Source: Panax quinquefolius (Eukaryota; Streptophyta; Magnoliopsida; Apiales; Araliaceae). Taken from it: a DNA stretch of 64,000 bases. Below, one piece after another: positions 1 through 12,400 of this stretch; positions within the stretch are counted from its first letter, which is position 1, and every line of letters begins with the position of its first letter. Position numbers and translations under genes: made by a program. The stretch spans positions 13,399,258 to 13,463,257 of the forward strand of contig CM035169.1 of assembly GCA_020205615.1 (NCBI GenBank). Reading direction: 5' to 3'. The notes under the pieces are model-generated. The model saw nothing but the letters and a program-made list of their open reading frames with translations, made no database searches and was not told where the DNA came from.

Positions 1-308
1 CTAACCATTATAATTTTACACAACAACCAATTAAGCAATAACAAGAATTATTATAATGTTACACAATAACTAAGTCGAAGATTAATCAAGAATCAATTTA
101 ATGTTACAAAGTAACCAAGATATCATTAGACGAAGAACTAATACAAAGATTAGACAAGATAATGTTACACAAGAACCAAAGACAACATTACACAAAGAAC
201 CAATAAAATTGCGGGAAGGTAACCAATGTATTTGATGAGTAACCATTAATATAAAAAAAATCAGTAGAACTCATATAAAAATTATAAAGCAATCAAATAA
301 ACATTATT
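1..308. repeat. Degenerate short repeat (TTACACAA..ACCAA motif)
   Basis: This AT-rich stretch contains about five imperfect copies of a motif like 'atgttacacaagaaccaa', spaced roughly 40-60 bases apart. Related words ('aagaactaa', 'gtaaccata') reappear just right of the solo LTR at 2511-2690, so the LTR probably inserted into a pre-existing repeat-rich spacer. No coding potential is seen. Confidence 0.5.
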
Positions 309-2505
309 TGTAAGGCCCCAACTTTTTATAAATGAAGATTTGATTTTCTCTATTTATTATTTTAAAATAGTAAGGGTTGATTTGATTAATGTGGTTAGTT
401 ATGGGTAAAATGCGCAAATATTTTTAAATAAGCAAGTGGTTATAAAATATTCATTGTTGTCGAGGAATATTCGTTTGGTCGTGGAATATTCTTGCTGTGA
501 TTCTGTAATATTATTTGTGAATAATTAATTATTAATTTATATGATGAGGAAAATATTGATTTTATGTGGATATGGATGGAGAAATTTTTTAAAGTGACAA
601 TTGTTTAAAATTGATATGTTATCTTTTCTGATAAAATAATATTTTATTATATTATTATAATATAATAATGATGATATTTTTACAATGAATGTGGGATATA
701 TGAGTATATGAGGAGGAAGAATATTTTTGTTGCATTAAATGATTAACACATGTTTGTGTGTCGGTGGACCCCATTTCTTGACTGAAATTTGATTATAGCC
801 TGTAAAATCGTCCGTATGTGAATTTCGGTCAATTTCTGTTTGGAATTTGGAAAAATTTTCTTCTGCAAAGTTGTAGAGAATTGAATTTTTTATAAAAATT
901 CGCGAGGGTCTAATTTTCTGATAAAAGGGTTATTTATTATGAATTATTGAAGTTCTGAAGTTCCGAAATAATTGATTTTTGGAAGTTTTAATTATGTTTA
1001 TTAAGAAAAACGTTTTTTGTTTGTTTTGTGGGCTACAACATGTGCATAATGAGCTGACATCAGTTGTCTAAGGTTGGCATAGAAAATTATAAATATTATT
1101 ATTTTATTAAATTTTCTGCTTTGGTGTTCTAAGCATTTTCTTATAAATAGGGTGCTTAGGTTAGAATTAAAAATCACACCAGAAACTAAAGATTTCTCTC
1201 TCTATAATATTGAGCGTATTTTGTGAGTATTTTAGTACTTTGAGTATTGCTATACGGTGCAAGTTCTTTCAGCACTATATCTAGTATTCCAGTCAGAATT
1301 ACTGTTTTTACAAGGTAAGGGATATTATTTTTTTTTAAAATGATATTATTTCTTCAATATCATTATGCCGAAATATTGGTTGGAACTTTTTATCAAATTT
1401 GGAACTTTTTCATGTCGGAGTTACTATTCATGAGTTACTATTCACGAGTTACTATTTACGAGTACTATTCACGAAGCATGATGATTTTTTGTGAAATTTC
1501 TATCTTTTGGTGTCGGGTTACTATTCACGTGATACTGACACTATTTCACGAATCTAACACTATTCACGTAAAATTAAATTTTTTTTCTCGTGTCCAAGAT
1601 TGTCTCGTTATAGTTCCTATCTTTGATCGATCTATGTTTTGGTCTTCATTCTTGAATTGTCTTTTTTCTGATTACTTATGAAGTATTTTTGAACTTGGAT
1701 TGTGTAAAAGTACGAATCCTTAATATTTATTCTTTTGTTTCACCGGATTCGCTTTTCTTTAAAATATTTTTCATCATCCTCATTCTAAATGATGATCTAA
1801 CCGAATATCTTTGGCTTCAGAAGTAAAAAGATGAATGATTTTATGATGAATATCTTTGGCCGTGAGTGCAAAGATGAACACGTGTTTAGATGAACATGAC
1901 CAACCGGTGAATATCTTTGGCTGTAGTGAAATGATGAATATTTGATTTATGATGTATATTGATTGATGTTATAGGGATAAAATATCGATGATGGACTTTT
2001 AAATTCATAGATGATAGTAGATTTCATTCTTTACTTAACTCTTCTAATGAATTGTTGTTTCACATTGCATTGTTGATCTAAAACTTGTTGCCATCAGATT
2101 CTATCGATTTTTTCTCGTCAAGACTAAGGATAATTTGTTGTACATTATCTTAGTCATAATATTCTTTACTGGGCTAGTTGAGTTCACCCTTTTCCTTTTT
2201 GTTCCATTTTTCTTCTAAGGAGACGAGAATATAAATGAACTAGTTCGGGGTGTGGAGTAATGGTTCAAGACAAATTGTCTTAGTAGTCCTCACTATTTTG
2301 TAAAATAGTGTATCAATAATTGTAATGAAGACTTATTTGAGTGTGGATATTGTCTGTAGAGACAATATTTGTATTTAAACTCAAAGTTTATGTGTTGTCG
2401 TATTTTGCACTGACAATTGTATTAATGAAGTTGTAGTTGTTTCTACATACTCATGTTTTCGACTCGTAATAGGTTGGTTGGATTGACCTATTTTGGGGCG
2501 CTACA
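309..2505 (+). mobile_element. Solo LTR of an LTR retrotransposon, probably Ty3-type
   Basis: The element starts TGTAAGGCCCCAA and ends TTGGGGCGCTACA. These ends form an imperfect inverted repeat with the canonical TG..CA termini. It is flanked by a perfect 5-bp target-site duplication, 'ttatt' (304-308 and 2506-2510). A TATA-like 'cttataaatagg' lies near 1140, followed by a pyrimidine-rich stretch, as expected for the U3/R region. No gag or pol sequence, primer-binding site or second LTR is present. It is therefore a solo LTR of about 2.2 kb left by LTR-LTR recombination. The open frame inside it (1340-1681) has no recognisable domain. The long LTR and its end sequences suggest Ty3/gypsy, but this is inference. 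Confidence 0.85.
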
Positions 2506-2510
2506 TTATT

Positions 2511-4660
2511 CAAAGAACTAAATACATAATAAAATAAAAGAACTAACTTATATCTATTTAGTAACCATAATATAAAATATATTAATGACCATTCAAAACA
2601 TTCAAGATTCTTAATCATGACCATTTTAAGTGTGAAAAACTTAAGAAAGGTAATCAATATAGTAATTGTGAGTAACCATAGGTAATACATACATGCATAC
2701 TAATTTTAAACTCACATACCTCCGTAGTCAGATTTGTATCGAAGTTGTTGTGATCTTGTATTCAATAATCACTGCAGTACGATTGTTTTTTGTTACTGAA
2801 CTTGAAGTTGCTGTTGATTTTGTATGTTATTTATCGATCTCGAGTTCTGGCCACGTAAAAGTTTCATCTTCTCCGATCTCGAGTTGTGTCGACGTAAGAT
2901 TTGGATTTCTACGATATGAAAGTTGCATGTTTTTTCAATTGCTTCAATTTAGGAGCGGTTAGTTGCAAATAGCAAAGTTGGTAACTAGCGTATAGGAGTT
3001 AATGACTCGTGATTTTAGCAACGTAATATTGTGTTTGTTTTATTTTTGTAATTATGTAGTGTGTGTTTTATTTTTGTAATTACTTTCTAATTGTTGTATA
3101 TTAGTGTTAAGGTCCCTTAATTCTTTCCTATACCTCATCTTCTTCTATGGTTATGGATTGTTTGGTAACAAGGACTCAATTTGAAATTAACAGAGATAAG
3201 CTTTTCATTATGAGTCTAACCCAAAACCAAAAGCCTAGTCAAAATCAGTCTAGGGCTTGGAAATTAAGGCCCCCAGTCAATTTTAATCTGTCTTATTAAT
3301 TTGACGGTAGACTCTCTCTTTCTAAAATTAATATCTTTGCACTCAACAGAACAAGTGAATAACCTTAATTTGTTTTCCTTTAAATTAAATGATCGTATAT
3401 ATAAGCAAATCTTAGCCACATATCATTTGTATACTATACGTAGTGTGTACATGAAAAGATATCATTTGACTTTACAAATAAAGTTTGTTGGTATGGGAAT
3501 ATTATTTTGACTACCAAGGTATAGTACGTTGTCTTGTCTTAAATCGATCAAGTTGACATTACCTGATTTTCAGAGCGACCGCCGAGCCAAACAAGAACAT
3601 GAACATGCATGCATGCATCTTGTCTTGCCGTATAATATAACCACATATATATCTAATCGATTCACGTTTAATCCATTAGTACAACCGCCTTTTATTAAAT
3701 TAATTATATAATTAAATACCAACTCAAATATTTCCTGGTGCATCTGGTCCATAAATTAATTATAATATGTTGCTATTTGACTTTACTCCCCTGCATTCGA
3801 CACTACTAGTTATTGTCACTCTTTAATACTGGATTCTTTTTTATCTATCCTTTTAAAGAATGAATTTTGTTCTTTCTTTTTTTTGTTCATTTGTCGATTA
3901 ATAACTTCTTCTTTTTTATATTATTCATACATTAAATACTAATTTATTTATTTTCAATGAATTTGAAAAGGATGATATTAAAGTTTTATATTTACTTAAT
4001 TTGTTTCTTAATGTTTGTATTTTCACCTCTAAAATTTCAATTTAAAATTAAGAAGCGGAGAGAGTATAAAAAAGGAGGATAAAAACTATAACAATTAAGT
4101 TAAAAAAAAAACAAATGTTCGGATGTGAAAGGATTAGAAAGGGTTTTTTAGGTAGGTAATTAATTTAAAGTGGGAGATTTAGTTTTTTCTGTTAAAATCA
4201 GTGGTAAAAAGTTTTTGTGGTAACAATTACTCCTATTAATTAATCAGTATGAATGGAACACGCCCAAAATGTGGAGACCATCCAGACATCCACGCAATTA
4301 ACATCCCGAAAATGCATGTTGGTTCAAGCCACGTCTTGGATGACGTATCCAAAATACACAATCATGAAAATTAGTCTTTTTATCCGTAACTAAGTTAACT
4401 AATTTCTCCATATATACTCATACCCCAGCTGTATAAAATGTTATGTTGTGTGCATGTAAAATAGACAAAATAAAGACAACTAAAAGTTTTCGATCGTACT
4501 GAACCATGTGGATGTGGGTAATCCTGGAACACAACTATTTTTCAACCTGGACCCTGCTGCATGTTTATCTTTTCATTAATTTTTATATATATAAATTCTC
4601 TAAGCGGAAATTAAAAAAAAATGTAATTTATATTTATAAGTAATTAATTATAGCTAACAT
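2511..4660. other. Intergenic region upstream of the F5H gene
   Basis: I see no gene here. Several open frames of 60-90 codons occur (for example 2693-2962), but none has a recognisable domain or codon pattern. The last ~450 bases before the P450 are presumably its promoter. They include a TGACG word at 4341-4345 and CACGTC around 4330-4335, which could bind bZIP factors. I saw no clear AC element of the type that drives other lignin genes. Confidence 0.5.
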
Positions 4661-4678
4661 ACAGCGGCTACAAACCCT

Positions 4679-4686
4679 GTATAAAA
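4679..4686 (+). promoter_or_regulatory. TATA box of the F5H gene
   Basis: TATAAAAG lies 45-52 bases upstream of the ATG at 4731. With the usual plant TATA-to-start spacing, transcription would begin near 4708-4715, giving a very short 5' leader of about 20 bases. Confidence 0.6.
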
Positions 4687-4730
4687 GGAGCTAGCAACAC
4701 AATTACACCACTAGATATATAGAAATTAAA

Positions 4731-5710
4731 ATGGATAGCAATAGTGTTTGTTCTATTCTTTTTCTTCAACCACGACTCCTCTTCATCATCCTATATCTAC
4801 CTCTACTACTAATTTTCTCTCTCCTATCATACATTCGCCCTAACCGTAAACCATATCCGCCGGGACCAAAAGGCTGGCCGCTGATCGGCAACATGCTGAT
4901 GATGGACAACTTAACTCACCGTGGCCTTGCCAAACTTGCTAACCAATACGGTGGCCTTTTCCACCTCCGCATGGGCTTCCTACACATGCTGACCGTATCC
5001 ACTCCCGATATGGCCCGCCAAGTCCTTCAACTACAAGACAACATATTCTCAAACCGCCCGGCCACCGTGGCTATAACCTACCTTACTTATGACCGAGCTG
5101 ACATGGCATTTGCTCACTACGGCCCGTTTTGGCGCCAAATGCGCAAACTCTGCGTCATGAGGCTGTTCAGTCGCAAACGGGCCGAGTCATGGGACTCAGT
5201 CCGTGATGAGGTGGACCGTATGCTCCGAGTTGTTGTGTCAAACACGGGCCTGGCCCTTAACATAGGCGAGCTGGTGTTTGGGCTCACTGGGAACATTATT
5301 TATCGGGCCGCGTTCGGGTCGAGCTCGCATGATGGGCAGGGTGATTTCATCAAAATATTGCAGGAGATTTCCAAACTTTTTGGTGCTTTTAATATATGTG
5401 ACTTTTTTCCGGGGTTACGCTGGGCTGATCCGCAAGGGTTCACTGGTAGACTCGTTAAGGCTCGTGCATCCATTGATGTGTTCATCGACTCTATTATAGA
5501 CCAACACATACACAAAAAGAAGAGCAATATGAACGGTTTTGATGAGCTGGACAAGAGTCACGACATGGTGGACGAGTTACTAGAATTTTACACCGAGGAT
5601 CAGGCTGAAGTCAACGAGTCTGATGAGTTGCACAACTCTATTAAGCTCACCAGAGATAATATCAAGGCCATTATCATGGTAAGTTCAATTAATTCCATAT
5701 TTAATTAAAC

Positions 5711-5774
<64 letters not shown>

Positions 5775-6784
5775 TAAATATGTTTAATTATAACGGTGAT
5801 TAAGTAAGTATCAATTAAGTGTCATTCATTTAATTTTTCTTATATATGACACCATCTCAAATTTAATGTGAACCCACTTTTAACACTACATATATTTAAA
5901 TAATGTTTTGGAAGTGGTGACATACTGACATATCTATATTATTCAAGGAGAGGAGAATTTAAACTTTTTCTAGGGTTATGTCATTCTTTTTTTATTCTCT
6001 TTTATGTTATTTATATATTCTATATAAAAAATTAAAAGTAGGTAAGATATCTAAAAGAATCTCCACTGCACCTATGTCGGGCCGAAGCTCGATTGAATGC
6101 ACAAGACTGTCGGTTTTAAAACTATGCAATACATAACAAAAAATATTTGCATGGTTTCAGGACGTAATGTTTGGTGGGACCGAAACAGTGGCTTCCGCAA
6201 TAGAATGGGCCATGTCCGAGCTAATGAGAAGCCCAGTGGACCTCAAAAAGGTCCAAGAAGAGCTATCCAACGTGGTCGGCCTTCAGCGACGTGTCCAAGA
6301 AAGTGACCTGGACAAGCTCACTCACCTCAAGTGCGTAGTCAAAGAAACCCTCCGCCTCCACCCTCCCATCCCTCTCCTCCTCCACGAGACCGCCAAGGAT
6401 GCTGAAGTCGCTGGCTACCATATTCCGGCCAAATCCCGGGTTATAATCAACGTGTGGGCCATCGGGAGGGACAAGAAGTCGTGGGTTGACCCGGATACAT
6501 TCAACCCGTCTAGATTTCTCAAAAAGGGTTTGCCGGACTTCAAGGGTAACAACTTTGAGTTCATACCTTTTGGGTCGGGTCGGAGGTCCTGCCCAGGCAT
6601 GCAGCTCGGGCTTTATGCGCTTGAGATGGCCGTGGCTCACCTTCTGCATTGTTTTACGTGGGAATTGCCTGATGGTATGAAGCCAAGCGAAGTCGACATG
6701 GGTGACGTGTTTGGACTCACCGCCCCAAGGGCGACTAGGCTCGTTGCGGTGCCGAGTCCACGCCTGTTATGTCCAATTTATTAA
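4731..6784 (+). CDS. F5H: Ferulate/coniferaldehyde 5-hydroxylase, cytochrome P450 CYP84A
   Basis: ER-anchored P450 that hydroxylates the 5-position of coniferaldehyde, coniferyl alcohol and ferulate, the committing step to syringyl lignin and sinapate esters. There are two exons, 4731-5678 (316 codons) and 6161-6784, joined in phase 0 with GTAAGT..TTTCAG borders, giving 523 aa, the normal family length. Residues ~8-35 form the membrane anchor, followed by the PPGP hinge (43-46). The oxygen-binding I-helix GGTET spans 321-325 and opens exon 2. The ExxR pair is E378/R381, the PERF-equivalent FNPSRF spans 430-435, and the haem loop FGSGRRSCPG has ligand Cys460. The conserved blocks after the hinge (THRGLAKLA, QDNIFSNRPAT, YDRADMAFAHYGPFWRQMR) are typical of CYP84A rather than CYP75 or CYP98. 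The gene is intact, with a TATA box at 4679. Confidence 0.96.
5710..5771. repeat. (CA)n/(TA)n microsatellite in the F5H intron
   Basis: A compound dinucleotide run begins with CA repeats and continues as about 22 TA units. It lies 30 bases into the only intron of the P450 gene. It is likely length-polymorphic. Confidence 0.95.
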
Positions 6785-6856
6785 TTGCTTTAGTTATGTA
6801 CTAGAAAATAATTTGTATGTAATATAGACAAAAAATTATCATATTATGTAAGATGG

Positions 6857-7043
6857 TGTTTGATTGTATTTTAAAAGCCCATCTCTTAATACATTTTATT
6901 AGTCCATTTTTATATTATGAGTTAATAGTAAATAGTTAAGATATAAATATATGAGCACGAGGACCCTCTTAAATATAAAAATATGGATTGTTAAAATGCA
7001 TTAGGAGATGAGTTGTTAAAATGCATTAAGATACAATCAAAAG
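6857..7043. mobile_element. Short inverted-repeat element (MITE) 3' of F5H
   Basis: The left arm (tttgattgtat, then aatacattttattagtccattttta) is matched in reverse complement by the right arm (taaaaatatggattgttaaaatgcatt, then gatacaatcaaa). This makes a ~185-bp fold-back unit about 75 bases after the stop codon. It could fall in the F5H 3' UTR or terminator region. No clean target duplication was identified, so the class is unassigned. Confidence 0.6.
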
Positions 7044-7459
7044 ATAATACTATTAATTATGTGACTGCATATTTGGAAAAAAATGATTTGAATTGACACG
7101 GATAATATCTATTCTTATTTATTGTCTCCCTATTAAAATAGATTTCGCTAAGAATTCAGAAAATATACCTCTAAAATATATGTCTAATTTACAAGATTTT
7201 AGATAGCAAACTCACAAAGAATCCCACAAATACTAATTTGTTCGAGTTCTAGTTTTCTAAGACGAACAAAAAGTGAAGAAGATAAATAACATACACCGTT
7301 ACCATATCTTTATTTCAATTATGAAAAAACTAAAATTGGTATGATATTAATTATTTATTCATAATAATTAATTACTATAACAATCATATAATTAAGCCAT
7401 TAAGATCTGTTTAATTATCTTGACAATTGAATGAAATTTAAATAATTTTATTTGAATTA

Positions 7460-7580
7460 TAGGTACACTCAATTTGACCTTCAACAATTGAAAGAAATTC
7501 AAACAATCTTAGGTGCACTCAATTTGACTCGCCTTATTCTAAAAAGATATAGTGCACTCAATTTGACTCGTCCTACCCTA
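7460..7580 (+). repeat. Three copies of a ~20-bp motif
   Basis: The sequence ggtgcactcaatttgactcg and close variants occur three times (near 7462, 7512 and 7553) about 40-50 bases apart. The open frame spanning them (7452-7694) is made of these repeats and is probably not a gene. Confidence 0.5.
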
Positions 7581-7839
7581 AAAATACAGGCTTATGGTTC
7601 GGGCAAGACTTCTAGCGATGCAAACCTGGCCCCAACACAAACAAGTGGTGCTTTGCGTCATGTCTTTGAGACCATTTCCAAGTCTTTTATCTAGTACCTG
7701 CCAAGAGTAAATAATACTATTACTCATATACTAATATGGTAGTAAATAGTATTTATTTGTCTCCAATGCGGGACTATAAAGGAAATGAGTTTTTTTCAAA
7801 TATCACCTTTTCAAATTCTCAATTTTATGCTTAACTAAA

Positions 7840-8368
7840 GGGCAAAATACAGTTCTTTTACACCAAGTTTCACCATCCTCGCAATTTGGCCCCTAAACTA
7901 ATTGAGTTTACACATCCGTTACATCAAGTATCTAATTTCACACAATGTCCTGCCCAATTTCAATTTTCAGTTAAAATTGGCCGGAATATTCAGTCTGAAT
8001 GACAACATGGTATGATCCTAATGGTTCTCTTCCTCTCTTCTACCTTGGATCTCTTCTCTCTCTTCTTCTCTATTCTTCTATTCATTAACTGTATGGTAGG
8101 AAAAGAGATACAAGAATTTGTTGGGAATCAAAGCAGAAATAGAAGGTTTTTTATAATGAAGTCAAACCGTATTTTAATATAAAATACGATCAAGCCGTAT
8201 AAAAATACTTGAAAATTAAGTATCTCGGCCAATTTCAGCGAAAAATTGAAATTGGAAAGACATTGTGTGAAATTAGGTACTTAACGTAACAGATGTGTAA
8301 TCTAAATTAGTTTATGGGCCGAATTGTGAGGAGGGTAAAACTTTGTATATTATGTGTATTTTTCCCTT
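7840..8368. mobile_element. Fold-back transposable element with ~145-bp inverted arms
   Basis: The arm at ~7840-7985 is repeated in inverted orientation at ~8222-8368. Both arms contain, in matching order, a purine-rich GGGCAAAATAC / GGGAAAAATAC end, then words like AATTTGGCCC, TTACACATC and TTTCACACAATGTC. The ~235-bp centre contains a pyrimidine-rich stretch (tctcttcctctcttctacc) and no recognised gene. Arm length and layout resemble non-autonomous Mutator-like or fold-back elements. I could not find a convincing target-site duplication. Confidence 0.7.
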
Positions 8369-8878
8369 GATCAATAACATTGTCTCTTATTCTTCACAAT
8401 TATAAGATTACACTATTAATTGACTATTGAATTTAAATTAATCCCAAAAGTGACAATTAATCGTTAAAAGTGCTATATGTAAGACTGCATGCTCCATGTA
8501 TTTTTGTTTTTCCTTTCAAATCCTGGCTCTTCGTTTGTTTCTTTGGGCATATATGGGAGAGCAAACAAGAAATAAATTCTCCATCCGCTCCCAAAGATGT
8601 CAAAAATACACATTTTACATAAAATACGAAAAAATAAATAGACTATAAATGTAAAAAAAATAAGTTTTAATTATTATACTCATAGTGGATCCTAAAATAG
8701 ATTATAAATGTAAAAAAAATAAGTTTTAATTATAGTGGATATTCAATTTGACTTTTTGAAGTTAATTAATTAATCACACTTATACTTTTGACAATCCCTG
8801 GGGAAAAAACAGGGGATAAATTCATTCATCAACTTATATTTTAAAAGTTTTAATTATCACATTTATAGGGTTTCGATA

Positions 8879-8910
8879 AACCAAACCAAACCAAACCAAA
8901 CCAAACCAAA
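8879..8910 (+). repeat. (CCAAA)n microsatellite
   Basis: About six tandem CCAAA units lie in the spacer between F5H and the DUF1640 gene. No function is implied. Confidence 0.9.
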
Positions 8911-9444
8911 AGGCAAGCTATTATTGTGATCTAGCGAATATATATGCCGTAACCGAGTAGAATTAAACTCCTTACCTATATCTACTAATTAATTTCAATA
9001 AATCTTTTTTCTTTTACCCATTCAACTCCAATAAAAGTATATAGATAGATAAACATTACAAAATTTGATATTTTTACAACAAAAATATCGCTATAGTTGT
9101 ATAGATGGACGATTTGTTGGGAAAACATGATTTTCTGTTGTGAATTTATGAGTTTCCATTACAAAAATTGAAAACAATTATGTACCTGCCTGATCACCCG
9201 CTATTATTGCGTTAAAATTACTCTCTCCGTCTCATGAAAACAGCCTTATTTGCAAAAAATTTAAAATACATAAATAAATAAAATTGTTCCACAAAAAGTC
9301 CTTCTATATGGATACATAAATAAATCATTCATTCAGTTCAATTTTTTCATAAATCAATGACCTGCAGGCTGCAGTGAACTGAATGATTTAACTTTCACTT
9401 TTTTCTATGGGTTATGCCTCCATTAATTTGCAAATACAAGCAGC

Positions 9445-12400
9445 TTACATCATAATACGGAGTACAGCCAGACCAACAGCAGAAATAGATACAAGGGTAC
9501 CTATGCAGTATTTTATCACCTCGTATTTTGCTGCTTCTACCTGAGCTCTTAATGCATGAATTTCCTGGCATCACAATATATTGAGAGTAAACATTAAAGT
9601 ATGGGGAAAATTAAGACTTATCGTTCAACAAGTTCAAGTTCTCTAGATAGTAGCATACTCACACGATCAAGTTTGTTAGTCAGGTTACAAGTTTCTTGGC
9701 CCTGATTTGCTAGCTCATCACGGATTCTCCTGCATGCATTAAATAGTTGTAATATTAAGTTGACAATAGATATTTTTACTAGCCTCAACATAAATCAGAA
9801 ATACACGCACGACTGAGCTCGTGTAGATACTACAAGAACACCTCCTGTTCCAGTAAGAAAAGAAGAAATTTATCTGCATCCTTACCCTTTCTCAAGATTC
9901 AAATCTAACCGTTGCCCAGCGGTGACTTTGTCAATTTCATACCTACGTCAAAATAAAGATCCAATATCCTAAATTTCACAATAAAAAAACTTGGATCACA
10001 TACAGTAGCAGCAAAAGTAATTCACATTGCATATATAACAGGCCAGACCTCAATTCACTGCGCATCTTTTCTATATCACCCTTAAGTTTTTCAGTTTCAT
10101 GTTGCAACATAGAAAAGTGATGTTCCTGCATCATAATCACAAATTGTACGGAAGTCAATGACAATAAATGATACATCCACGGGCATTTATTATGCAGAAA
10201 ATGTACTACCCCAAGTATTCAAGGATAACTAGTGATGATAACAACTATACAAATTCCTAATGGGGACTTCTACAAGATTGCAAACTGGAATTTTATATCT
10301 CAAACAGACTTTTATAGATCAAATAATGGAGCATGTAAATCAGTTCATCATAATGCAAACATGCCACCTTCATTAACTCAAAAACAGAAGGTATGTGCAT
10401 CAATGGTAAATTTCGACATTTCTAGTTCATCCTTGGTAAAGGCCCTTGAGGATGTTTTGTTCATCAGTCCTTACTCTTTACTAAATAAAATCAAGAAGCA
10501 TATATGGTCAGGGTAATGCCCTTACTTTTTATATGAGTTACTTGCAATGTTTAGCAGACATGAGAAGGAGTTTCTTTCAGGGTATTGTTAATCAAAACTT
10601 CGACAAACTTCACACGCAGTGTAGTGCATTCTGCAGTAGATGCATGCCTCCTAAACTTCTATGCATGTAAATGGTATTCAGAGGGACCTCATTTAGACAC
10701 CAAGTGATACAAACCTGGAATTTTCATTAACCTTTTAATTCCTTATTAATAATATTCTTTCACAACATTTAAAACAGGCGGGGATATGTCAGGATTCCTT
10801 AAATTTAATGCGAGCCATATTGTCCCTAATCAGGTGATAAGACGGTGGAAACTAAGAAATCTTAATCCTTTAAGGGTACATATGCCTCCAAAGAAGAGGA
10901 CTTCAAATATTCAAATCTAACGTACATAAGTATAAAACTACACAGATACTTACAGTTTAGTCCTTAAAATGAAAGTATGAGAGCATTGCTTAGTCAGTGA
11001 AGATTGAAGACTGAATTAAATTTTGGAAGAAATGGAATAGGTACGGAAACATAGAAGTGTAAAAGTAAAGATTACAATCAAGTGGGAGAAGTGCTAATAA
11101 GATTAATAGCCCTGATGACTGGTGGTTAAGGAAGAAAAACAAATGCCTACTGGATTTTATTTATTTTTTTATTTTTTAAAAACAAAAATAGGGAGGAACC
11201 CACAAACCCATACCCTGCACAGGGTCAATTACATGGTGAACGCTATAACCCACCAACCACACACCGGATAATCCCACCAAAGATATCGTTGCACCTTTGC
11301 AAAGTATCAAACCCATGGCCTATGCCTTGAAAGGTACTTTTTTCACTAGGCCCACAGATGCTCACTACCAGTACCACTTAAGCTTGCTCCTTTGTTTATC
11401 TTTTTTCAAGTTTTTGAAAGAGACATTCAATATCCTCTTCAAACAATTGGAGGAGGTAATGTCTTTCAATCCCTACTAACTACTTCTTACCCACCTCTTT
11501 AAACATTCATGCAAGACATGGTTTTCAGGGAAGTCTAGAAGATGATATCCAGCAGATCAAGCATCCGCAAATAGAAAAAAAAAAAAAATTGGTGCCATTA
11601 TAACATAAACATTGAAACCAAATTCTCGGAATCACATTGTTGCCTTATGATATGAAAACGTTACTCCCTCTGTCACACAAAAGATTTCTCAAGTAAACTT
11701 TCACGCAATTAAGAAAACTAAAGTAGAGGAGAGGGTATAAATTTAACTTTAGTACTTTACCTATAGTGGGCCCCACATAAGTACATTATTGATTATTTCT
11801 CTTTCTTAAAATTAGTGAACTCCACTTAAGCACACTTGTGTAGGTAAGCTAGTATTTATATAACATTTTGTATTTTAATTGTGTACTTAAGACATCTTTT
11901 AAGACATCTTTTGACGGACAAAGCTTTTTTGTACTTAAAGACATCTTTTGTGGGACGGTGAAAGTGAAAGTAGTATGCACACAAGCCAATCATGTTTGAT
12001 GATAAAGCATATACTTTGTAACAATCTTATTCATTTATTAATAAAAAGTATTAATTTATTAAAGGCTTTTAATTATCTACATGATGCTGTTTTATAATAT
12101 GTGATAAACCCATAGTTTTAAGCAATGCTTTTAGAATAATGATGATGATCATTCTAATGAGATCTAAATTCTTAGAAAGCTTAAAACTAAAATAGTTCCC
12201 AATCATTGGATTACTAAATTGGGGATTAGTGAATCCGGATAGATTGGTACATCGTTGCTTGCTTTCGTTGGATGAGGATGATTGATCTCATGATCATTTG
12301 TTTGGAGACACTAAAGCAAGTATGTAGGTGCTTATTAGAGAATAAGTTCACTTTGAACGTGGCTCGCTAAGGAATACCTAATGGAGTTTTACTTGCTTGT

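Noticed and set aside
2451..2962. Two short open frames flanking the solo LTR end
   Set aside because: No recognisable domain, no splice partners. One overlaps the LTR terminus and target duplication, so it is chance.
6263..6649. 128-codon antisense frame within F5H exon 2
   Set aside because: It is a shadow of the GC-richer P450 coding sequence on the other strand, with no independent similarity.
10232..10516. 94-codon plus-strand frame in DUF1640 intron 3
   Set aside because: It lies within an intron of the opposite-strand gene, has no domain and no codon bias.
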